13,734 bases of DNA from Cellvibrionales bacterium (GTDB lineage: Bacteria > Pseudomonadota > Gammaproteobacteria > Pseudomonadales > UBA7434): assembly GCA_018668095.1 (NCBI GenBank), contig JABIQF010000058.1, forward strand, positions 1 through 13,734, in the 5' to 3' direction. Shown here one piece after another: positions 7,162 through 12,852 of this stretch. The notes beneath the pieces are model-generated. The model was not told the origin of the DNA. It made no database searches and saw only the letters and a program-made list of their open reading frames with translations. How positions within the stretch are numbered: the stretch's first letter is position 1; every line of letters starts with the position of its first letter. The translations under genes and the position numbers were made by a program.

Positions 7162-7650
7162 ATGTTAGATAATTGTAAATCGACTAAAGAACGTTGGGGC
7201 GGCGTCAGCAAAATTCTTGATGGCTGGATGCAGCAACGACAAGAATTAATCGTTGAGTTTTGCACCATCAGTGGTGTTCATGACTCTTCATCTATTTATG
7301 CAAAAGATACCGCTGCAGGCTTGCGTCATTTTTGTGAATTGATGGTTGATTATATTTCAGCCGGTCATTTCGAAGTGTACGATCACTTGATTCAAGAAGC
7401 AGAAGAATTTAATGATGGTAAAGGCTTAGACGTAGCGCGTCGTCTGTACCCCCAAGTTAGCAAGACAACTGAGGTTGCCTTGGCATTTAACGATAGCTTC
7501 GACGCGTCATTCTCTGACGGCGTTATCAATCCACAGCTAGCACGTGAATTGTCTTTGTTAGGTGAAACACTCGTTTCACGCTTTGACCTTGAAGATCAGC
7601 TAGTTGAAAGCTTGCACTATTCGCACAGCGAATTAGTTGCTAGCGCTTAA
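7162..7650 (+). CDS. rsd: Rsd/AlgQ family anti-sigma-70 factor
   Basis: The protein should bind the housekeeping sigma factor RpoD and reduce its use by RNA polymerase as growth slows; the Pseudomonas orthologue is AlgQ. At 162 residues it matches the E. coli Rsd length (158). Recognisable family features are the opening CKSTKERWGGVSKILDGWM with its basic amphipathic helix, RQELIVEFCTISG, the central GLRHFCELMVDYISAGHFEVYDHL block, and the C-terminal SLLGETLVSRFDLEDQLVE. ATG 7162 is preferred: AAAGGA ends eight bases upstream. A GTG at 7159 is possible but too close, and the ATG at 7157 is followed at once by TGA in another frame. It stands alone, between a hairpin-rich leader and a long hairpin. 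Rsd and the transcription terminator Rho, also in this window, are both global transcription factors, but nothing here links them directly. Confidence 0.93.
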   Translation: MLDNCKSTKERWGGVSKILDGWMQQRQELIVEFCTISGVHDSSSIYAKDTAAGLRHFCELMVDYISAGHFEVYDHLIQEAEEFNDGKGLDVARRLYPQVSKTTEVALAFNDSFDASFSDGVINPQLARELSLLGETLVSRFDLEDQLVESLHYSHSELVASA

Positions 7651-7684
7651 CTTTTACTTATCTCGCTTGTTTTAAGTTTATGGA

Positions 7685-7721
7685 CTAGTACCGCTGCTAT
7701 CCCTCAGGGCAGCGGTGCTAG
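7685..7721 (+). terminator. Long GC-rich hairpin after rsd, possibly its terminator
   Basis: CTAGTACCGCTGC (7685-7697) pairs with GCAGCGGTGCTAG (7709-7721) over 13 pairs, one a G-T wobble, around an 11-base loop in which CC/GG can pair further. It begins 35 bases after the rsd stop. No T tract follows (the next bases are CCCC), so it is not a standard intrinsic terminator; it may instead protect the 3' end of the rsd mRNA. Confidence 0.5.
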
Positions 7722-7875
7722 CCCCATATACTAAGCTCGCTTAGTTCCACTCTATTCCATCTCGCATTATCGACGACTGATTTCGCCTTAATCTTTCTTA
7801 AGCGCTCTTTCGATATACACTGCCTTCATATTACTCATGTCTTTTTATTATATTTTGTATTTCATGTTGCTTTAG
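7722..7875. other. Gene-free stretch between the rsd hairpin and the tandem repeat
   Basis: I see no gene, hairpin or convincing promoter here. It continues into the 18-19 bp tandem repeat that leads to the lipoprotein gene; together the gene-free interval runs 7651-8017. Confidence 0.4.
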
Positions 7876-7949
7876 ACCTTATAATTTAATGTAGGCCTTA
7901 TGATTTAATGTAGTCCTCAGATTTAATGTAGGCCTTAGATTTAATCTAG
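7876..7949. repeat. Degenerate tandem repeat, four units of 18-19 bp
   Basis: Four head-to-tail units are readable: 7876-7894, 7895-7913, 7914-7931 and 7932-7949. Each has a variable half (ACCTTATA, GCCTTATG, TCCTCAG, GCCTTAG) followed by ATTTAATGTAG, or ATTTAATCTAG in the last. The pattern then decays into 16-17 base units beginning CTTTAGCGCTAA (7950), CTTTAATCTAATACAG (7967) and CTTAGCGCTTAA (7983), reaching almost to the lipoprotein start at 8018. There are no unique spacers, so it is not a CRISPR array. It occupies the promoter region of the WD40 lipoprotein gene and could be an operator array or a slippage-prone promoter element. Confidence 0.75.
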
Positions 7950-8017
7950 CTTTAGCGCTAACATAGCTTTAATCTAATACAGCTTAGCGCTTAACAATGT
8001 TCTATTGAGTGTGGTTT

Positions 8018-9022
8018 ATGAATGTATCCAAGCATATTTTAAGGCTGCCTCTAGCCCTGTTGAGCTTACCGCTATTACTCATAGCCTGCTCTGGCGGCAC
8101 ACCTCCAGAATCCAGCTTTGAATATGCCGTTCAAGGTTTATATTCTGCCGAATTAAGTGACAATGGATCATTGGCTATTGTCGGTTCTATTAATCATGGC
8201 AGCAGTCTATGGCGTGCCAGTGATAACGCACGACGTTTTAATTGGAATCATAAGCAAGGGCAGTTTTCAGAAATTACTAACGCCGCTTTCTCGCCCGATT
8301 TAAATTACGCAATAACCGCCACACCTCAAACCATGGTGTTATGGAATGCTAAAAACGGCGCCAGTATGGCTTACTGGACAGCCCCCAGTGAAATCCTCGA
8401 TATCAGCTTATTGCCTAATGCACAGCTTGCATTACTTGGGCTTGCCGATCACACAGCCGCGCTATTTGATGTCCGTAATGGCGGCGTACAACAGGTCTTT
8501 TATCATCAAGCGAGAGTCTCTTCGGTTGATTCTAATAGTCGCAAAAAATTGGCATTAACCGGTTCTGATGATTACTCCGCTAAATTATGGCATCTACAAA
8601 CAGCAAAACTTTTGCACCATTGGCCACATAAAGCTGAAGTGCAATTAGTTAAATTGTCACCCAATGGCAAGCTGGCTTTTACGATGGCAAAATATGATAA
8701 AGCGGCGCTCTGGGATACGACAACAGGCAAATCAAAAGGCGAGATCCCGCTAGCCACTTCCGCACTTTCTCGCGGCCTATCATTTACTGCCGTTGCTTTT
8801 TCTAGTAACGGTGACTACTTACTTACCGGCACATCCCATCGAATAGTTCAATTATGGGATACCAAAACATTAACCGAGATAAAGCGATGGATAATGCCCA
8901 AGCGTGACGCGGTAGCACCCACCAATGCATCGGTGCTTGCCTTAGCATTTAACAACGGCGAATCAGCGAATGCGAGTTATCGCGTAATGACTTCAGATGG
9001 TTTTATTCATCAACTTCAATAG
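8018..9022 (+). CDS. WD40 beta-propeller lipoprotein
   Basis: A 334-residue protein with a lipoprotein signal: a basic, hydrophobic N-terminus ending in LLLIAC, giving lipidation at C24. The next residues are Ser-Gly, with no Asp at +2, so outer membrane sorting is likely. The rest is a chain of WD40-type blades, shown by strand ends SSLWRA (about 64), MVLWNAKNG (107), AALFDVRNG (147), AKLWHLQT (188), AALWDTTTG (229) and VQLWDTKT (277), with a final IHQLQ that probably closes a seven-bladed propeller. Blade starts such as AAFSPDLNYAIT and KLSPNGKLAFT support this. Such propellers are protein-binding scaffolds; the partner is unknown. ATG 8018 gives a normal signal peptide; GTG 8009 would add three residues. 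The ribosome binding site is weak. The gene stands alone behind the repeat array and converges on the FKBP gene. Confidence 0.82.
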   Translation: MNVSKHILRLPLALLSLPLLLIACSGGTPPESSFEYAVQGLYSAELSDNGSLAIVGSINHGSSLWRASDNARRFNWNHKQGQFSEITNAAFSPDLNYAITATPQTMVLWNAKNGASMAYWTAPSEILDISLLPNAQLALLGLADHTAALFDVRNGGVQQVFYHQARVSSVDSNSRKKLALTGSDDYSAKLWHLQTAKLLHHWPHKAEVQLVKLSPNGKLAFTMAKYDKAALWDTTTGKSKGEIPLATSALSRGLSFTAVAFSSNGDYLLTGTSHRIVQLWDTKTLTEIKRWIMPKRDAVAPTNASVLALAFNNGESANASYRVMTSDGFIHQLQ

Positions 9023-9085
9023 CTCTCTGACGTCAAAAAAAATCAATGAAAAATAAAAAATAAAAAAACGCTAGAATCAAATAGC

Positions 9086-9124
9086 AAAAAAAAGCCGACA
9101 TGATAAAAATCATGTCGGCTTTTT
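9086..9124. terminator. Bidirectional rho-independent terminator
   Basis: AGCCGACATGAT (9093-9104) pairs perfectly with ATCATGTCGGCT (9109-9120) around an AAAA loop. An A run precedes the stem and TTTT follows it, so the same structure works on both strands. It sits between the convergent WD40 lipoprotein (ends 9022) and FKBP (ends 9160) genes and can end both. Confidence 0.92.
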
Positions 9125-9159
9125 GTTTTCTATCGCTTTATTTCTAAAGCGATACCTAA

Positions 9160-9900
9160 TTACTCAGCTGCTGGAGCATCGTCTTGAATAGCCAATAACT
9201 CAACATCAAAAACCAATGCTGAATTCGGCTGTATCACATTACCAGCACCATTTTCTCCGTAGGCTAGATCAGCTGGAATAAACAGCTGCCATTTAGAACC
9301 CACAGGCATTAATTGTAATGCTTCAGTCCAACCGGCAATCACGCCACCAACAGGAAAAGTTGCTGGCTCGCCGCGCTGAATTGAGCTATCAAAGACAGTG
9401 CCATCAAACAAACGACCTTCATAATGAACAGTAACTGTATCGTCTGCAGAAGGTTTGGCACCTTCACCCGCAGTCAATATTTTGTACTGTAAACCGCTTT
9501 CAGTCACAACAATGCCTTCTTTTTCAGCATTTGCTGCCAAGCTCGCTGCAGAAGCATCAAGGTTCGCTTGCATTGCCGAGTTACGCTTTTCTGCTTGCGC
9601 TAATTGAGTGGCTTGTTGTAACGCTGCTAATGCCGCTTGAATTTCTTCTTGCGTCATACGCTTTTCGCCATCCATTGCATCGTAAAAACCTGCATTAAAG
9701 TAAGCAGAATCAACGGTAATGTCTGCGGCTTTTAAACTTCCGCCCATGCTCTGGCCTAAAGAATAGCTTTGTTTTTGCTCGTCCGTGCTAGGCACATCGG
9801 CTGCACGTGACAATGATGAGCCTTCTTGTTGGCACCCACTTAAGAATGCGATTGCTGTAACGCCAGCCACGATGGCAATGCCAGATTTAAACTTGTTCAT
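9160..9900 (-). CDS. FKBP-type peptidyl-prolyl cis-trans isomerase lipoprotein (FkpA/Mip-like)
   Basis: This protein should catalyse proline isomerisation and act as a folding helper in the periplasm. The 246 residues show a lipobox FLSGC (lipidated C23), an N-terminal dimerisation-type FKBP_N domain (about 38-128, beginning DEQKQSYSLGQSMG and with a long Gln/Ala-rich helix), and a C-terminal FKBP domain (about 136-237). Ligand-pocket residues match FKBP12 by position: Y160, F170, D171, V187, I188, W191, Y214 and F231 (in HYEGRLFDGTVFDSS, GGVIAGW, AYGENG and VFDVELL). ATG 9900 is supported by AGGA about seven bases upstream. The last residues are acidic/Ala. It lies downstream of the DUF4124 gene, separated by 119 bases, and ends at the shared terminator. 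FklB/FkpA naming cannot be settled from this alone. Confidence 0.93.
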   Translation of the reverse strand: MNKFKSGIAIVAGVTAIAFLSGCQQEGSSLSRAADVPSTDEQKQSYSLGQSMGGSLKAADITVDSAYFNAGFYDAMDGEKRMTQEEIQAALAALQQATQLAQAEKRNSAMQANLDASAASLAANAEKEGIVVTESGLQYKILTAGEGAKPSADDTVTVHYEGRLFDGTVFDSSIQRGEPATFPVGGVIAGWTEALQLMPVGSKWQLFIPADLAYGENGAGNVIQPNSALVFDVELLAIQDDAPAAE

Positions 9901-10019
9901 CGATTTGTCCTATTGGATTAATTAGCTAAAAATACAAGGCGCGTAGATTATCGCCTGCCGCTGCTATTGTCGAGCAGCAATCATTCCTAAACGAGAAGTC
10001 AAACTTATTAGCGCATTTT

Positions 10020-10637
10020 TTAATCAATAGAAGTGCTCTGGCGTGCCTGCTTTGCCTGCTCGACTAACTGAGGCAAATCTTTAAGTACCGCGCCCAGTTT
10101 AGACATATCGCCGTTCGCCACGGCCTCAATATCGGCCAAACTCGAACCACCGGTAGAAGCTGCACCCTTTTGCCTATCATTAAATGCTCTATTACGATTA
10201 GAAAAAGCCTGCTCTTCCAATAGAAATGTTCGAGGGCGAGCTTTACTCGATGCGGACTCGGCCGGAGACAAGCCATCTTGCATAAACTTATCAGCAGGTA
10301 TAGCTAAACCATCATGAGGCACCAAAGTGACTTCGGCGCCCTCGATTGCTGTGTCACTAAAATGCAAAACACCCTGTTTATCACGCCAGGTATATATTTC
10401 GGCACCAGCACCAATAACCGCCGATGGCAAAGGATCTATTAATGACGCCTCACTAGAGAGACCATCAACCCAGCCCCCTAATCCATTTATTACATTCTCC
10501 GACCAAGCAATCACCGAATGAGGCACCCAGTCATCTACAGTCATAATAGGCTTACCGTCGGGACCGCGAATGAACATAGGGGCAATAACACCTAGGGCAA
10601 TTAAGAGGAATAATAATTTAATGCTAAGAATTTTCAT
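10020..10637 (-). CDS. DUF4124 domain protein, membrane-anchored or exported
   Basis: A 205-residue protein of unknown function. Residues 5-23 form a hydrophobic segment after two basic residues, acting as signal anchor or signal peptide. A DUF4124 motif follows at 81-95: IYTWRDKQGVLHFSD, matching the family pattern of aromatic-Trp-Asp-x-x-Gly-x-x-His-Phe-Ser-Asp. DUF4124 proteins are typically envelope proteins of no known biochemical role. The rest (120-205) is polar, Ser/Ala/Arg-rich and probably helical toward the end. ATG 10637 has AGGA about eight bases upstream, just past the last unit of the tandem array in its leader. It is followed after 119 bases by the FKBP gene on the same strand, so an envelope-related transcription unit is possible but not shown. 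Confidence 0.78.
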   Translation of the reverse strand: MKILSIKLLFLLIALGVIAPMFIRGPDGKPIMTVDDWVPHSVIAWSENVINGLGGWVDGLSSEASLIDPLPSAVIGAGAEIYTWRDKQGVLHFSDTAIEGAEVTLVPHDGLAIPADKFMQDGLSPAESASSKARPRTFLLEEQAFSNRNRAFNDRQKGAASTGGSSLADIEAVANGDMSKLGAVLKDLPQLVEQAKQARQSTSID

Positions 10638-10645
10638 TGGGCTTC

Positions 10646-10729
10646 CTATTTAACTGCCTATTTAGCTGGCTATTTAAGTGTCAATTTAACTGCCAATTTA
10701 GCTACCTGCTTGGCTTCCTGATGGACTGT
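10646..10729. repeat. Tandem array of 12-bp units upstream of the DUF4124 gene
   Basis: Seven consecutive 12-base units start at 10646, 10658, 10670, 10682, 10694, 10706 and 10718. On the plus strand the first five read CTATTTAACTGC, CTATTTAGCTGG, CTATTTAAGTGT, CAATTTAACTGC and CAATTTAGCTAC; the last two (CTGCTTGGCTTC, CTGATGGACTGT) are decayed. Read toward the gene the core is GCAGYTAAATWG. The array starts eight bases before the start codon and borders the ribosome binding site. There are no spacers. It could be a binding-site array, or a slippage element that alters promoter or leader spacing. Confidence 0.8.
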
Positions 10730-10874
10730 TGATGCTATTAAATGAAGGCCATCGACTCAACGACTTCATCCTATAACCCCACCCATAAGTAGAATAAGCC
10801 CTTTGAGTCTAGGCATAAGTGAATAGAATGAGTAAACGGAAGCCACTCAAAAAGTGACCCAGCTAGCATTAATC

Positions 10875-11381
10875 TCAATATTGGACGAATAAAGCGCTGA
10901 CTTCTTCCCATTGCTGAGCCTGGTTGGTTTTTGCTAGCGGCTGACATTGTGATAAATAGAGGCTGATATTCGCCATGACGACTGCGGCATTATCCGTTTT
11001 AACCGCCAAACCTGAATGCCAGTGCTGAGTATCCGTAAACACTTGCAGTTGCTGCAATGTCACGCGCTCAGCTTCCATCTCTGCGGCTTTAATTTGCTGA
11101 TAAATCGGTTCGGCATCCAGCGAGGGCTCATTATCAATAAACTGCCTTACCTCTTTACGAAGCCGACGTAAGGGTAGCGTCATCTTTTGCTGCCATGTTT
11201 CAACCGTGCTGACGAGTAAGGCTATTTCAGCCAACGTTAATTGCCGGCCGTTTTTCCCCAGCCAAACGACAGCAAGCAAAACGCATACATCGGCGCCCGC
11301 TGTATCTTGAAGCCGTAAACAAGCAGATTTTATCGGCGCATGCTGATAAATACCCACTGCAAAATCCCATAAGTTATTCAT
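10875..11381 (-). CDS. TIGR02444 (DUF2390) family protein
   Basis: A 168-residue soluble protein recognised as TIGR02444 by its opening LWDFAVGIYQHAPIKSACLRLQD, the GADVCVLLAVVWLG block, and the LRRLRKEVRQ segment at about 96-105. Family members are found in gammaproteobacteria and have no established function. The protein looks all-helical, with two cysteines (C21 and C33) among the first 35 residues. ATG 11381 fits the family start; the ribosome binding site is weak. It is divergent from slyX across 206 bases. Toward the DUF4124 gene lie 237 bases that contain the 12-bp array and an inverted pair, GACTCAA (10754-10760) and TTGAGTC (10803-10809). No clear terminator follows it. Confidence 0.85.
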   Translation of the reverse strand: MNNLWDFAVGIYQHAPIKSACLRLQDTAGADVCVLLAVVWLGKNGRQLTLAEIALLVSTVETWQQKMTLPLRRLRKEVRQFIDNEPSLDAEPIYQQIKAAEMEAERVTLQQLQVFTDTQHWHSGLAVKTDNAAVVMANISLYLSQCQPLAKTNQAQQWEEVSALFVQY

Positions 11382-11526
11382 GATACTACTTGTCTCATCA
11401 GTGAATTAGGCATCGATTGATAGTCAATGAAGGCTGAATGAATATGATGGCTTGGCAACTCACTACTATTGCCACTTTATTTACGCTTTTCGGCATCTCG
11501 GAGACCTATAATGATGCTGTTATATC

Positions 11527-11541
11527 GTTATCCACGATAAC
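11527..11541. promoter_or_regulatory. Operator-like inverted repeat before slyX
   Basis: GTTATC (11527-11532) and GATAAC (11536-11541) are perfect mirror arms separated by CAC. They end two bases before the possible slyX -35 and lie in the divergent region shared with the TIGR02444 gene. A dimeric regulator could bind here; none is identified. Confidence 0.35.
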
Positions 11542-11543
11542 AA

Positions 11544-11570
11544 TTGATCGACTATAAAACGGCATATAAT
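11544..11570 (+). promoter_or_regulatory. Possible slyX promoter
   Basis: A perfect TATAAT lies at 11565-11570 and a TTGATC at 11544-11549. The 15-base spacer is short, so the -35 is doubtful while the -10 is good. Transcription would start about ten bases before the slyX ATG, leaving a very short leader. Confidence 0.4.
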
Positions 11571-11587
11571 AGCCAGAAAGATAAAAT

Positions 11588-11791
11588 ATGATAAACGAAA
11601 TTGTTGAACTAGAAACCAAAATCGCCTTTCTCGAAAAGCATATTAATGAGCTGTCAGACGTTTTGTATGCTCAACAAAAGCAAATCGATGAGTTAGGCGC
11701 GAAGTACGTCAATCTCAAAGATCAATTAACCACCATGGATCAACCCGATACCGAGGCAAGCGATGCAGATGAGAGGCCCCCTCATTATTAG
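11588..11791 (+). CDS. slyX: SlyX family protein
   Basis: A 67-residue protein whose length, heptad-like N-terminal helix (IVELETKIAFLEKHINELSDVL, about residues 5-26, then continuing to about 47) and C-terminal RPPHY identify it as SlyX. The family forms a coiled coil; E. coli slyX lies near slyD, and the molecular role is not established. The ATG has only a weak AGAAAG upstream. Here its neighbours are the TIGR02444 gene (divergent) and trxA (249 bases downstream); an FKBP gene lies about 1.7 kb away but is not adjacent. Confidence 0.9.
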   Translation: MINEIVELETKIAFLEKHINELSDVLYAQQKQIDELGAKYVNLKDQLTTMDQPDTEASDADERPPHY

Positions 11792-11863
11792 TCCTTTCGT
11801 ACTCATTTTACTTTAATCACTTGAAATCGATAACTTCGACCCAATTTACAGATAACGACTGGA

Positions 11864-11892
11864 TCGACGCTTAACCAGACACTCACTATAAA
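11864..11892 (+). promoter_or_regulatory. Possible trxA promoter
   Basis: TCGACG (11864-11869) and TATAAA (11887-11892) are separated by exactly 17 bases and match the sigma-70 consensus at four and five of six positions. The start would lie about 140 bases before trxA. The leader then holds two small inverted repeats, CCTATC/GATAGG (11907-11924) and CCCTA/TAGGG (12014-12024), the latter just before the ribosome binding site. Confidence 0.4.
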
Positions 11893-12040
11893 GCATATCG
11901 TTATGGCCTATCGATATTGATAGGTAATGTTCTTATAGCGATAGCAATGGTAGGATGCTGCCAGAACTAGCGACAATCGCGACCACTTATAAATACACAC
12001 TGACCTGACAACTCCCTAATAGGGTATTGGAGAAAAAAAT

Positions 12041-12367
12041 ATGAGCAACACCATCGTCCACGTTACTGATGCCACTTTTGAAGCCGAAGTCATCAATTCC
12101 GAAGTTCCTGTTCTTGTCGATTACTGGGCAGAATGGTGTGGTCCTTGTAAAGCGATTGCGCCGGTACTCGAAGAAGTTGCTGCTAACTACGAAGGAAAAA
12201 TCAAAGTCTGTAAAGTCGACGTCGACAGTAATAAAGACGCCGCTCAAAAATATGGCATTCGTGGTATTCCAACATTAATGGTATTCAAAGACGGCAATGC
12301 CTCTGCAACAAAAGTAGGCGCGCTATCAAAAACGCAACTCGAAGAATTTGTTGATAGCTCAATCTAA
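12041..12367 (+). CDS. trxA: Thioredoxin 1
   Basis: Cytoplasmic thiol-disulfide reductase that keeps proteins reduced and supplies electrons to enzymes such as ribonucleotide reductase and PAPS reductase. The 108 residues equal the usual length. The active site WCGPC is at 32-36, the buried Asp is D27 in VLVDYWA, and the cis-proline is P77 in RGIPTLM; the FKDG turn follows. An additional cysteine, C57, lies in KVCKVD. ATG 12041 has GGAG at 12029-12032, eight bases upstream. It is followed by a strong terminator, so it is separate from rho although the trxA-rho order is widespread in this class. A frame open on the opposite strand over the gene is a shadow. Confidence 0.97.
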   Translation: MSNTIVHVTDATFEAEVINSEVPVLVDYWAEWCGPCKAIAPVLEEVAANYEGKIKVCKVDVDSNKDAAQKYGIRGIPTLMVFKDGNASATKVGALSKTQLEEFVDSSI

Positions 12368-12401
12368 TAAAAATCAGCTATCTTATTGATTTTTAACAAC
12401 T

Positions 12402-12454
12402 AAACCGCCTGTTAAGGCTATGACTATAGTCATAGCTAGCAAGCGGTTTTTTTT
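12402..12454 (+). terminator. trxA terminator enclosing a perfect 20-bp palindrome
   Basis: AAACCGC (12402-12408) pairs with GCGGTTT (12443-12449), which leads into a run of eight T (12447-12454). Between the arms lies GCTATGACTATAGTCATAGC (12417-12436), a perfect palindrome, flanked by an internal loop of eight and six bases. The whole folds as one long hairpin with a second helix on top. It starts 35 bases after the trxA stop. Confidence 0.8.
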
Positions 12455-12546
12455 AGCCTAGCAATAAGATTAAATAGCAGAAGAAAGCGTGACACTTATA
12501 GAGCGACTGAACGATTAACAAAAATCAAAAATGGGGCTAGACGACC

Positions 12547-12852
12547 TATAATTTCAATGCTAGAGTGACGACCATAACTAAATACAGACATTTTCTACTC
12601 TTACCTTTTAAACGACCTGAAACAATCATTCAAAACAAACGTTAAATAACCAGAGTAAACCTAAGCTATGGCCCCAGCCGCAACCGTGTATTCGTGTTGC
12701 TCACCTCGACTCATGATAAGTACTTCATAACGACTTACCTTGAACGACTTGCACGGTAAACCAAAGCAAAAAACTTAAGCCATTTAAACCCATCGCTGCA
12801 GTAAGCATCGTCAATTTTTTCTTACCCCTCACAACCTATGCCAATCCCAACT
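12547..12852 (+). promoter_or_regulatory. rho leader region
   Basis: The 12368-12852 interval holds no convincing gene. After the trxA terminator a perfect TATAAT occurs at 12547-12552, without a good -35, and would give a leader of about 290 bases. ACGAC followed by C or T recurs at 12541, 12568, 12612, 12730 and 12744, and the stretch has more C than G, the composition Rho prefers for loading. E. coli rho is known to be autoregulated by termination in its leader, and a conserved structured RNA has been described before rho in Pseudomonas; I cannot tell whether this is related. A 20-codon frame runs 12668-12730. Confidence 0.4.

Noticed and set aside
7876..7995. CRISPR array
   Set aside because: Units abut each other without unique spacers and are only 16-19 bases long; no cas genes are present. 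The same holds for the array at 10646.
9947..9973. FKBP promoter on the minus strand: GATAAT (9947-9952) with TCGACA (9968-9973)
   Set aside because: The hexamers are good but the spacer is only 15 bases, and the region also folds as a GCTGCT/AGCAGC hairpin; I could not choose.
10849..10861. Hairpin CACT-CAAAA-AGTG as terminator of the TIGR02444 gene
   Set aside because: Only four pairs and no T tract in the direction of transcription.
11987..12247. 86-codon frame on the minus strand across trxA
   Set aside because: It is antisense to a clear thioredoxin and has no family signature.
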